A stretch of DNA of 64,000 bases from Phycicoccus duodecadis (GTDB taxonomy: Bacteria; Actinomycetota; Actinomycetes; Actinomycetales; Dermatophilaceae). This document shows, one piece after another, positions 9,811 to 18,800 of the stretch. The notes under the pieces are model-generated. The model was not told the DNA's origin, did not search any database, and was given only the letters and a program-made list of their open reading frames with translations. The first letter of the stretch is position 1; every line of letters starts with the position of its first letter. Location of the stretch: contig NZ_PJNE01000001.1 in NCBI RefSeq assembly GCF_002846495.1, forward strand, positions 744,001-808,000, written 5' to 3'. Position numbers and translations under genes: made by a program.

Positions 9811-11760
9811 TCAGAAGATGCGCACCCGCTCGTCGGGAGCCAGGTAGAGACCGTCGCCCTGGAGCACGCCGAAGGCGTCGTGGAACTCGTCGAGGTTGCG
9901 CACGGCGTTGGCCCGCAGGTCCATCGGGCTGTGCGGGTCGATGGCCAGCAGGCGCTCGGCCTCGGCGGTGCGGGCCTTGCCGCCCCACACCCGGGCCCAG
10001 CCCAGGAAGAAGCGCTGGGCGCCGGTGAGGCCGTCGAGCTCGGGAGCGGGCTCGCCGCCGAGGGCGATGCGGTAGGCGGAGTACCCGATGGTGAGGCCGC
10101 CGAGGTCGCCGATGTTCTCGCCGACTGTGAGGGCGCCGTTGACGGGCCGGCCGGGGGCGTCGCGCGTCTCGAGCGCGCCGAACTGCGCGATGAGCGCGTC
10201 GGCCCGCGCCTGGAAGGCGGTGCGGTCCTCCTCGGTCCACCAGTCGCGCAGCTCGCCGCGGCCGTCGAACTGCGAGCCCTGGTCGTCGAAGCCGTGGCCG
10301 ATCTCGTGGCCGATGACGGCGCCGATGCCGCCGTAGTTGACGGCGTCGTCGGCCTCGACGTCGAAGAACGGCGGCTGGAGGATGGCCGCCGGGAAGACGA
10401 TCTCGTTCATCCCGGGGTTGTAGTACGCGTTGACGGTCTGCGGCGTCATGAACCACTCGTGCCGGTCGACGGGGGCGCCGAGCTTGCCGAAGTTGCGGTC
10501 GACCTCGAAGGCGGTGGCGCGCTTGACGTTACCCAGCAGGTCGCCGGGCTCGACCTCGAGCGCGCTGTAGTCACGCCAGACGTCGGGGTAGCCGATCTTG
10601 GGGGTGAACCGGTCGAGCTTGGCCAGGGCCTCGGCCCGGGTGGCCGGCCCCATCCACGGCACCGACGACAGGCTCTGCCGGAACGCCTCGACCAGGTTGG
10701 CGACCAGCTCGACCATCCGCTCCTTGGCGTGCGGAGGGAAGTGGCGCTCGACGTAGAGGCGGCCCACGGCCTCGCCGAGGGCGCCCTCGACCAGCGCGAC
10801 GCCACGCTTCCAGCGCTCGCGCAGCGTCGGCACCCCCGAGAGGGTGCGGCCGTAGAAGTCGAAGTTCTCGTCGACGAAGACCGACGACAGGTAGGGAGCG
10901 TGCGCGTGCACCAGCTGCCACACGAGCCAGTCGCGCCAGGTCTCGACCGGGACCTCGGCCAGCGCGGCCTCGACCGAGCGGAGGTGGTCGGGCTGGCGGA
11001 CGACGACCGCGGCGAACGCCCCCTCGGGGGCGCCCATCCCCTCGAGGTAGGCCGGCCAGTCGATGTGGCAGAGCCGGCGCAGGCCGTCGCCGTCGAGGAG
11101 GGTGTAGGTCTTCACCGGGTCGCGGTTGCTCACCTTGTCCCAGTGGCCGGCCGCGATGCGGGTCTCGAGGGCCATCACCCGCTCGGCCGCGGCCTCGGCC
11201 CCCGGCCAGGCGACCAGCGACAGCATCCGGCCGACGTGGGCGGTGTAGGCCGCCCGCAGGTCTGCGTACTGCTCCTCGCGGTAGTACGACTCGTCGGGCA
11301 GCCCGATCCCGGCCTGCTCGAGGTAGACGACGTAACGGTCGGGGTCGCGGTCGTCGGTGTTGACGTAGGGCTGGACCAGCCCCTCGACGCCGTCGCGAGC
11401 GAACGAGCCCAGCAGGGCCAGCACGCCGGAGGCGTCGCGCACCTGCGTGACCCGCTCGATGTCGGCCGCCAGCGGCTCGGCGCCGAGGCGCTCGACGCGC
11501 TCGTGGTCCATGAAGCTGGAGTACAGGTCACCGACCTTGGCCGCCACGGTGCCCGGGGCCGGCGAGCCGGCGGCCACCTCGTCGATGATCGCCCGCACGT
11601 GCTCCTCGGCGGCCTCGCGCAGGACGTCGAAGGTGCCGTAGCGCCCGCGGTCGTCGGGGATCTCGGTGGTCGCGAGCCAGGTGCCGTTGGCGTGGGCGAA
11701 CAGGTCGTCCTGGGGGCGCACGCTGGCGTCGATGGCGGCGGTGTCGATGCCGGACTTCAT
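9811..11760 (-). CDS. M13 family zinc metallopeptidase (neprilysin/PepO-like)
   Basis: A 649-residue peptidase that probably cuts short peptides. The zinc motif HEIGH (in VIGHEIGHGFDDQGSQFDG) lies near residue 483, and the downstream GENIGDLGG segment supplies the third ligand, as in M13 enzymes. The N-terminus begins MKSGIDTAAIDASVRPQDDLF with no signal peptide, matching the cytosolic actinobacterial PepO group. The ATG at 11760 has a GGAGCC Shine-Dalgarno and removes 16 unlikely upstream residues. Confidence 0.95.
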   Translation of the reverse strand: MKSGIDTAAIDASVRPQDDLFAHANGTWLATTEIPDDRGRYGTFDVLREAAEEHVRAIIDEVAAGSPAPGTVAAKVGDLYSSFMDHERVERLGAEPLAADIERVTQVRDASGVLALLGSFARDGVEGLVQPYVNTDDRDPDRYVVYLEQAGIGLPDESYYREEQYADLRAAYTAHVGRMLSLVAWPGAEAAAERVMALETRIAAGHWDKVSNRDPVKTYTLLDGDGLRRLCHIDWPAYLEGMGAPEGAFAAVVVRQPDHLRSVEAALAEVPVETWRDWLVWQLVHAHAPYLSSVFVDENFDFYGRTLSGVPTLRERWKRGVALVEGALGEAVGRLYVERHFPPHAKERMVELVANLVEAFRQSLSSVPWMGPATRAEALAKLDRFTPKIGYPDVWRDYSALEVEPGDLLGNVKRATAFEVDRNFGKLGAPVDRHEWFMTPQTVNAYYNPGMNEIVFPAAILQPPFFDVEADDAVNYGGIGAVIGHEIGHGFDDQGSQFDGRGELRDWWTEEDRTAFQARADALIAQFGALETRDAPGRPVNGALTVGENIGDLGGLTIGYSAYRIALGGEPAPELDGLTGAQRFFLGWARVWGGKARTAEAERLLAIDPHSPMDLRANAVRNLDEFHDAFGVLQGDGLYLAPDERVRIF

Positions 11761-11811
11761 CGGGGCGGCTCCTTCGTTGTCGGGGTGACCTTCATTCGAC
11801 CACAGCACGCC

Positions 11812-11846
11812 GACGGCGCGGCCCGCAGGATGCGGACCGCGCCGTC
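11812..11846 (-). terminator. hairpin terminator after the beta-propeller gene
   Basis: Ten-base perfect arms GACGGCGCGG (11812-11821) and CCGCGCCGTC (11837-11846) enclose a 15-base loop. They lie directly downstream of the 11862 stop and before the M13 peptidase gene on the minus strand. Confidence 0.65.
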
Positions 11847-11861
11847 GGTGCGATGCGGAGC

Positions 11862-14603
11862 TCAGCTCGTGGCCGGGACCGCGATGCTCCAGATGCCGCG
11901 CCCGTGGGTGGCGGCGTAGAGGTTGCCGTCCGGGCCGGCCTCGAGGTCCATGACGACCGTGAGAGGCAGGCCGGTGCCGAGACGGCTCCAGTCCTTGGAA
12001 CCGGAGGGACGGTAGAACGCGCCCAGGTCGCTGCCCACCACGGTGGCCCCGTCGGACAGGACCTTCACCGAGTTGGCCGGGACGTCGGGCAGGTTGCCGG
12101 ACACGTCGGTCCAGGTCTCACCGGCGTTCTTCGTCTCGTAGAGGTGTCCGAGCCCGACGCCGGGGCCCTCGGTGAACCGGCGGGAGAACCCGTTGATGGC
12201 GGCCAGCGCGTGGCTGCCCGACGTCGGGTCGACCCACATCCCGGCGATGTACCGGTTAGGCAGCTTCGAGACGTCGAGCTGGCGCCAGGCACCGATGGTG
12301 CCGTCGGTCTGGACGTTGGTCGAGATGCCGCGGGTGAAGTCGGCGTTGTTGCACGGCCCGCACCACGCGGCGTACCCGGCCCCGTCGGCCATCGCCACGG
12401 CGGTCGAGGAGTGCCCGGCGCCGTTGTCGAAGACCTTCTTGACGGCGCTGGCGTCCTGGGCCTGCCACACGTTGTCGACGGTGTAAACGTACTGGCCACC
12501 GAAGATCGCGTTGTCGGGCTTCACCTGGTCGCGGTCGACCGGAGCGATGAACCGGGGGTTCGGGTCGTTCGGGTCGAGCAGCCGCGACGACGCCTCGGCC
12601 TCGGACAGCGCGCCCTTGTTGGCGGCACAGTTGTTCGTGACCTTCATCGACAGGTAGACGTAGCCCTGTACCTGGTTGCAGCCGTTGCGCGGGTCGGCGA
12701 AGCCGTCGGCCCCGTCACCCCCGAAGTTGCTGCCCATCATCCCGGCCGGGTCGTCGTTCGAGCCGTCCTGGTTGACGTGGAACAGGTTCGAGACGCCGTT
12801 GTCCTGCAGGCCACCGGAGACCACGACGCCACCACCGGTGGTGAGGTCCTTGCCGACCGAGACCGAGTAGTACTGCAGGGAGTCGTTGGTGCCGTCGTTG
12901 AGCGACACCAGGTCGGTGGCGTTCTTGTTGGCGTCGTCGCTGCCGTTGACGGGGCGTCGGTAGACTCCGCCGTCGTTGCCGAAGAACACGTTCTTGCCGC
13001 CGACCGCGACCGAGTGCTGGTCGGGGTGCCCGGCGAGCGGGCAGGAGTTGCTCGCGTCCGAGATGTCCCAGCACGGGAAGTAGAAGTTCCAGTACGGCGA
13101 CGGGGTGTTCCAGCTGGCCCCACCGTTCTTGGTCTCGAAGACCTCCTCGAGACCGGCCCAGACGTGGTCGGCGTTGTTCGGGTCGACGGTGAGGAACTGG
13201 TTGTACCAGGCCTGGACACCGACGTCGTAGCCGCCGGAGAGGGCCGAACCGCTGTTCCGCAGCTCGGCGGCGTCGGCGATCTTCTGCCACGGCCCCTGGG
13301 GCTTGCCCTGCTTGGAGACGAAGATGCCCATCAGGCTGCTCGAGCCGGCGATCTTGCTCGGCTGCTGGACGATCGCGTAGAGGCGGTCGCCCTTCTTGCT
13401 GAACGCGAACGTCGTGTAGCCGATGTCGTTGTTGTTCGGGATCTGGCCCTTGACCGGGGTCACCTTGTGCCAGCCGCTGGGGCCGGTGGTGTAGTCGTCG
13501 GTCTCGTAGAACCCGTTGTAGGTGTCACCCGAGCGCCAGCCGATCGCGGCCACCACGTGCTTGGGGTTGCGGGGGTCGACGGCGATGTCGTTGACAATGT
13601 TCTTGTACGCCGCGTTGGTCGGGCCGCAGTCGATGTTCTTCTTGCAGTTGGCTCCCGCGGAGATACCAGCCTCCGGGATGGCGGGCATCCAGTCCATGTT
13701 GGGCGCGAACGCGAAGGTCCACGCGCCGGAGGTCGTCGAGCCCGAGTGGTACCAGATGCCGCGGTTGGTGGCGGCCCAGACCTTGCCGTCACCGCCGGGG
13801 CGGATACGGCCGATGGTGGTCGAGTTCAGCTCGTTGCCGCCGACCTTGTCGGTGGTAGCGAACGCGCGGGTACGCGGGGAGGCGAGGCGGTAGACCCCGG
13901 CTCCGACGTAGGAGGTACCGCCGGTGTTGGCCTCGCCGGTGGAGAACCACAGCGAGCCGTCCTTGGCGAGCTCGAGGTCGCCGCCGGAGAGCGAGGGCAG
14001 CTGGTCGGCGATGGGGACCCACCCCGGGTCGGCCGACTGCTTGAGGGCGGTGCTGCCGGCGCCCTTGGCCGCGACGTCGGCGTTGGTGCTGCGGAAGACG
14101 CCACCGTCGGCGCCCGCGGCGTACACGTACTTGCCCGCCGGGTCGGCCGCCAGGCCGGTGATCCGGCCGGTGACCAGACCGGCGCCCCCGCTGGAGTTGG
14201 AGTACCAGTCGCGGTAGCGCGGGTCGTCGGCGTTGTACGGGGTCTTGGTGACCTCGTTCCAGGTGCCGCCGACGCTCGGGAGGCCGCTGATCTGGCTGTA
14301 GGCGTTGCTGTAGGCCGAGGAGTCGACGATGCCCGAGGGCGCGGTGCGCGCCTGGGCGAACTGCTCGGCGATGGTGACCGCCTCGCGCGACTCGTTCTGC
14401 ACCTCGGCGGGATTCCCCCCGGCGATCATCAGCGCCTTCTCCATGACGGCCGCGTTGTAGTGGCGGTCGCGCCACTGGAACTTCAGCCACTGCTCGTTCA
14501 GCTCGCCACGGCCCGCGAAGGCCAGGCCGGCCGAGGCGACGAGCCCCGTGCCGACGACGCCGGCGATGATGCGCCGGCGGCGATGGGATGTGTTGTCTCG
14601 CAT
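11862..14603 (-). CDS. large secreted BNR/VPS10-like beta-propeller protein
   Basis: A 913-residue exported protein. It has an Arg-rich n-region (HRRRR), a hydrophobic stretch IIAGVVGTGLVASAGLAFA and a probable signal-peptidase site after AFA, so the mature part is extracellular. The rest is built of repeated blades with DGGVFRS, W-x-L-G-TGLP and NLYAATHGRGIW motifs, as in sialidase/BNR, GH74-like and sortilin-type propellers. No catalytic residues can be assigned, so an enzyme function (glycoside hydrolase is the usual database label) is unproven. Start chosen at ATG 14603 with GTGAGGA upstream; a GTG four codons earlier is possible. Confidence 0.85.
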   Translation of the reverse strand: MRDNTSHRRRRIIAGVVGTGLVASAGLAFAGRGELNEQWLKFQWRDRHYNAAVMEKALMIAGGNPAEVQNESREAVTIAEQFAQARTAPSGIVDSSAYSNAYSQISGLPSVGGTWNEVTKTPYNADDPRYRDWYSNSSGGAGLVTGRITGLAADPAGKYVYAAGADGGVFRSTNADVAAKGAGSTALKQSADPGWVPIADQLPSLSGGDLELAKDGSLWFSTGEANTGGTSYVGAGVYRLASPRTRAFATTDKVGGNELNSTTIGRIRPGGDGKVWAATNRGIWYHSGSTTSGAWTFAFAPNMDWMPAIPEAGISAGANCKKNIDCGPTNAAYKNIVNDIAVDPRNPKHVVAAIGWRSGDTYNGFYETDDYTTGPSGWHKVTPVKGQIPNNNDIGYTTFAFSKKGDRLYAIVQQPSKIAGSSSLMGIFVSKQGKPQGPWQKIADAAELRNSGSALSGGYDVGVQAWYNQFLTVDPNNADHVWAGLEEVFETKNGGASWNTPSPYWNFYFPCWDISDASNSCPLAGHPDQHSVAVGGKNVFFGNDGGVYRRPVNGSDDANKNATDLVSLNDGTNDSLQYYSVSVGKDLTTGGGVVVSGGLQDNGVSNLFHVNQDGSNDDPAGMMGSNFGGDGADGFADPRNGCNQVQGYVYLSMKVTNNCAANKGALSEAEASSRLLDPNDPNPRFIAPVDRDQVKPDNAIFGGQYVYTVDNVWQAQDASAVKKVFDNGAGHSSTAVAMADGAGYAAWCGPCNNADFTRGISTNVQTDGTIGAWRQLDVSKLPNRYIAGMWVDPTSGSHALAAINGFSRRFTEGPGVGLGHLYETKNAGETWTDVSGNLPDVPANSVKVLSDGATVVGSDLGAFYRPSGSKDWSRLGTGLPLTVVMDLEAGPDGNLYAATHGRGIWSIAVPATS

Positions 14604-14802
14604 GAGGGTCCTCACGGCAGACGCTGCGCCCTGCGCAGCAGACGACGGGTGCCGGTCGGCATCCGGTTGGCACCGTACGTGTCTCCCGCACGGATCCGAA
14701 GGGGTCGTTGCCGGCGCTCTGACAGCGACTTCTCAGGATTCCAACAGGTTCGGTATGTCGCAGGCGCCGCGGGCGGACGCGCGCCCCGTCGGCCCCGACG
14801 GT

Positions 14803-14808
14803 TAGGGT
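14803..14808 (+). promoter_or_regulatory. -10 box of lepB (leaderless start)
   Basis: TAGGGT is followed by GACGCC and then the GTG start of the signal peptidase gene, so the transcript probably begins at the start codon. Confidence 0.5.
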
Positions 14809-14814
14809 GACGCC

Positions 14815-15522
14815 GTGACCGATGCCGGCGCCAGCAGGCGCCAGCCCCCCCAGCGTCGGCGTCGACTCCCGTGGTTCACCGAGGTGGTCGTCGCCGTCCT
14901 CGGGGTGGCCTTGGTCCAGGCCTTCCTCGTCAAGCCCTTCGGGGTGCCGTCGCAGTCGATGGAGAACAGCCTCCACATCGGTGACCGCATCCTCGTCAAC
15001 CGGCTCGACCACACGCTCGACCGCGGTGACGTCGTGGTGTTCGGGCACGGGGCGCAGTGGCAGGACCGCCACCTCCCCACGGCCGCCAACCCGCTGGAGC
15101 GCGCGCTGCGGGCGGTGGGCGACGTGGTCGGCATCGGGCCGAGCAACACCTCGTACACGGTCAAGCGGGTCATCGGCCTGCCCGGTGAGCACGTCGCGTG
15201 CTGCACCGACCGGGGCGCGGTCACCGTCGACGACCGCCCGCTGGTCGAGCCCTACGTCTTCGAGGACCTGCCGTTCGTCCCGGGCACCCTCGACTGCTCG
15301 TCGTCGCCGCGCTCCACGCGCTGCTTCCCCGAGATCACCGTGCCGCGCGAGAACCTGCTGGTCCTCGGCGACCACCGCTCCCAGTCGGCCGACTCGGTCA
15401 TCGGCTGCCGGGGTGCCACCGACGGGCAGGAGTGCGCCCGTTTCGTCCCGTTCGACCGGGTCGTCGGGCCGGTCGTGCTGCGGTTCTGGCCGCCCGGCGA
15501 CGTCGGCGCGATCCCGCGCTGA
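14815..15522 (+). CDS. lepB: signal peptidase I
   Basis: A 235-residue membrane serine protease that removes signal peptides from exported proteins. One transmembrane helix (about 23-40) is followed by the catalytic block PSQSMENSL, with Ser48 as nucleophile. Lys117 in YTVKRVIGLPG is the probable general base, and LGDHRSQSADS is the C-terminal box. The box carries H where many family members have N (LGDNR). The gene is followed by a small secreted peptide whose signal sequence it could process. The GTG start follows TAGGGT plus six bases. Confidence 0.95.
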   Translation: MTDAGASRRQPPQRRRRLPWFTEVVVAVLGVALVQAFLVKPFGVPSQSMENSLHIGDRILVNRLDHTLDRGDVVVFGHGAQWQDRHLPTAANPLERALRAVGDVVGIGPSNTSYTVKRVIGLPGEHVACCTDRGAVTVDDRPLVEPYVFEDLPFVPGTLDCSSSPRSTRCFPEITVPRENLLVLGDHRSQSADSVIGCRGATDGQECARFVPFDRVVGPVVLRFWPPGDVGAIPR

Positions 15523-15531
15523 CCCCAGCCG

Positions 15532-15563
15532 CCCCGACCGCCGAGCCGGTCGGGGGTCGGGGC
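15532..15563 (+). terminator. hairpin after lepB
   Basis: The arm GCCCCGACC (15531-15539) can pair with GGTCGGGGC (15555-15563), or alternatively with the nearer CGGTCGGGG at 15547-15555. No T-run follows. It separates lepB from the small peptide gene, which seems to have its own promoter. Confidence 0.5.
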
Positions 15564-15611
15564 GCCGTCAGCCGCCGGTCCCTTCGACAGGCGGATCGCC
15601 CGAGCCGGGAG

Positions 15612-15617
15612 TAGCGT
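15612..15617 (+). promoter_or_regulatory. candidate -10 box of the small peptide gene
   Basis: TAGCGT lies 29 bases before the ATG at 15647, which leaves room for a short leader with the AAGGA ribosome site. The -35 region is poor. Confidence 0.4.
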
Positions 15618-15646
15618 CCCGGGCACTTCCAACGAAAGGAAACCCC

Positions 15647-15778
15647 ATGAAGAAGGTCGCTCGGATCGCCGCCATCACCATCCTGGGGGTGGGGACCGTG
15701 GTCGCGACCACGGTTCCCGCCAACGCTTTCGTCATCAAGTGCGGCCCGTGCTACGCCTGCTGCACCGCGTCGAAGTAG
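15647..15778 (+). CDS. small secreted Cys-rich peptide (43 residues), unrecognised
   Basis: I do not recognise this gene. It encodes 43 residues: a textbook signal peptide (MKKVARIAA, then a hydrophobic core ending TTVPANA) followed by a predicted mature 16-mer, FVIKCGPCYACCTASK. ANA at 25-27 fits signal peptidase I. The mature peptide has four cysteines in C-x2-C-x2-CC and contains CGPC, the active-site tetrad of thioredoxins. A good Shine-Dalgarno (AAGGA, six bases before ATG), its own candidate -10 box and a strong downstream hairpin argue it is real. No modification or transport genes lie nearby. A secreted redox, metal-binding or antimicrobial peptide are all only guesses. Confidence 0.75.
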   Translation: MKKVARIAAITILGVGTVVATTVPANAFVIKCGPCYACCTASK

Positions 15779-15806
15779 CTCACCTGGGGGGACACCCCTG
15801 ACCCGA

Positions 15807-15843
15807 CGAAGGGGCCGGCCGCCACGGGTGTCCGGTCCCTTCG
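15807..15843 (+). terminator. terminator of the small peptide gene
   Basis: Arms CGAAGGGGCCGG (15807-15818) and CCGGTCCCTTCG (15832-15843) match at 11 of 12 positions around a 13-base loop. It lies 29 bases after the stop and before the convergent smc stop. Confidence 0.65.
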
Positions 15844-15868
15844 CCGTGCCGGCCGAGGACGGGCCGCG

Positions 15869-18800
15869 CTACGCGGTGGCGGCGACGTCGCGGATACGCT
15901 GGCTGACCACCGTGGTGACGCCGTCGCCGCGCATCGAGACGCCGTAGAGCGCGTCGGCGACCTCCATGGTCCGCTTCTGGTGGGTGATGACGATGAGCTG
16001 GCTGGAGTCGCGCAGCTCCTCGAAGAGGGTGATGAGGCGGCCGAGGTTGGTGTCGTCGAGCGCGGCCTCGACCTCGTCCATGATGTAGAACGGGCTCGGC
16101 CGTGCCTTGAAGATGGCCACCAGCAGGGCCACGGCCACCAGCGAGCGCTCGCCTCCCGAGAGCAGCGAGAGCCGCTTGACCTTCTTGCCCGGCGGCCGCG
16201 CCTCGACCTCGATGCCGGTGGTCAGCATGTGGTCGGGGTCGGTGAGCACCAGCCGGCCCTCGCCGCCGGGGAAGAGGCGTTCGAAGACGCGCTCGAACTG
16301 CCGCTCGGTGTCGCGGTAGGCCTCGGTGAACACCTGCTCGACCCGCTCGTCGACCTCCTTGACGATGTCGAGCAGGTCGCGCTTGGAGCGCTTGAGGTCC
16401 TCGAGCTGGGTCGTCAGGAAGGTGTGGCGCTCCTCGAGGGCGGCGTACTCCTCGAGCGCGAGCGGGTTGACCCGGCCGAGCTGGCCGAGGGCGCGCTCGG
16501 CGCGGCGCAGTCGCTTCTCCTGGTCCTCGCGGACGTAGGGCACCGGCTCGGGCACGGCGGCCGGGTCGTCGTCGGGGCCCGCGACGTGCGGCACGGGCCG
16601 GTCGGGCCCGTACTCGGCGGTGAGGACGTCCGGGTCGATGCCGAGCTCCTCGATGGCACGGGCCTGGAGCTGCTCGATGCGCGCCAGCTGGCGGGCGCGG
16701 GCCATCTCGTCGCGGTGGGCGGCATCGGTGAGGTCGCGCAGCTCGTCCTGGACGCCCGTGAGCTCGGTGCGCAGCGTGGCCGCGACCCGGTCGCGCTCGG
16801 CCCGCTGGGTCTCGGCGGCGTCGCGCAGGAGGGCGGCCCGCGCGAGGGCGGTGCTCACCCGGTGGCCGGCCCAGCCGGCGGCCTCGTGCACGGCCGCGGC
16901 GACCTCGGCCTCGCGGCGGCGCCGCTCGCGGCGCTCACGCAGCCGCTCGCGGGCCGCGATCTCGTTGCGGGCGGCTCCCTCGAGCGAGTCGGCGCGGCCC
17001 TTCAGGGCCCGGGCCCGCTCCTCGGTGGTGCGCAGGGCGAGGCGGACCTCGGTCTCGGCGGTGCGCGCGCGGCTGGCCTCGAGCTCGAGGCGGTCGCGCT
17101 CGTCGGTGCTGGGGTCGGTGTCGTCGTCGGCCGGCTGCTCCTCGGCCTCGGCGAGGCGCGTCGAGAGGGCCTCGAGCTCGACCCGGTCGCTCTCGAGGTT
17201 CTCGCGGGCCGCGGCGATCGCCCGCTCCGCCCGCTCGGCCTCGGCCGACGAGGTGCGCACCGAGGCGCCGAGGGCCCCGAGACGCTCGGCGACGGCGGCC
17301 ATCCGGGCGTCGGACTCGTGCAGGGCCTCGAGCGCCGCGTCGACGTCGTCGGCCGCGGCCCGCTCGCGCTCGCGGGCGGCGGCCAGGGCGAAACGGCTGC
17401 GCTCGACGCGGGCGCCGGCCTCGTCGAGGGTGGTGCGGGTCTCCTCGACGGCGGCCTGCACCTCGAGGAGGCTCGCCCCGGCGCTGCTGCCGCCGCGGGC
17501 CCAGCCAGGGCCGTGGACGTCGCCGTCGGCGGTGACGGCGGTGATCCCGGGGTGGCGGTCGACGAGGGCGAGCGCGTGGGCGGCGGTGGGCACCAGCGCC
17601 ACCCGCTCGAGCAGCTGCTCGACGGCGGGACGCACGGTGTCGGGGGCCTCCACGACGTCGCGCGCCCACACGGCGTCGCCGCCGAGGTCGGGCCACGAGC
17701 CGGGGTCGGCCGGGACCGCGGTGGCGCCCACCAGCAGGGAGGCGCGGCCGGCGTCCTGCTCGCGCAACGTGGAGAAGGCGGCCGCGGCGGCGTCGGCCGA
17801 GGAGACCGCGAGGGCCTCGGAGGCCCAGCCCAGCGCGGCGGCGACGGCGGCCTCGTGGCCCCCGCGCACGTGCAGGAGTGCGGCGACGGTGCCGATGATC
17901 CCGTGCTCGTCGTCGGCGGCCTCGAGCAGGGTGGCGGCGCCGTCCTTGCGGCGCAGGCTCATCTCGAGCGCCTCGAGGCGAGCCTGGGCCGACGACCGGT
18001 CGCGCTCGGCCTCGCGTTCGGCGGTCTGGAGCGCGACGATCTCGGCCTCAGCCGCGGCGAGGGCCGCGGCCGCCGTCTCGTAGCGGGTGTCGAGCCCCTC
18101 CTCGCCCTCCTCCTCGTGGGCGATGCCGCCCTCGAGGTGGGCGAACTCGCGCTCGGCCTCGGTGGCGCGCTGGCGGGCCTCGGCGGCCAGTGCGCGCAGG
18201 CGGCCGATCTCGGCCTCCCCCGCCTCGATGCGGCTGCGGCGGGCGCCCACCTGGCCGGCGAGCTTCGCCAGGCCCTCACGGCGGTCGGCGGCGGCCCGGG
18301 CCCGTCGCGCGAGGCGCTGCTGCTCGGCGGTGAAGGCGGCCTCGGCGGCTTCGCGCTCGGCCACGGCGTCCTGGAGGGCCTCGGTGGTCTCGGCCACCTC
18401 GGCCAGCAGGAGCTCCTCGGCCTCGCGGGCGCGGGCAGCCTGGGCACGCAGCTCGTCGGGGTCGCGCCCGGAGGTGGCCTCGTGCTCCTCGTCCTGCGAC
18501 AGCAGGCGCACCCGCTCGGCGGCGACCGACGCCGTGGACTCGAGGCGGTCGCGCAGGCTCTGCAGCCGCACGACCCGGTCCTGGGCGCGGCCGAGCTCGG
18601 GGGCGGCCTCGGCGGCGCGGGCCTCGACCTCGGCGACCCTCGCCCGTACCGAGGCGAGCGCCTCCTCGACGGCGCGGCGACGCTCGAGGAGGGCGGTCTC
18701 GTCGGCCTCCTCCTTCTCGACCACGGCGGTGAGCTGCACGAGGTCGTCGGCCAGCAGGCGCAGGCGGGCGTCGCGCGCCTCGGCCTGCACGACGGCGGCG

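Noticed and set aside
15647..15778. Lanthipeptide or other RiPP precursor.
   Set aside because: It has an N-terminal Sec signal peptide rather than a RiPP leader, the core has only one Thr and one Ser, and no modification enzyme is in the window.
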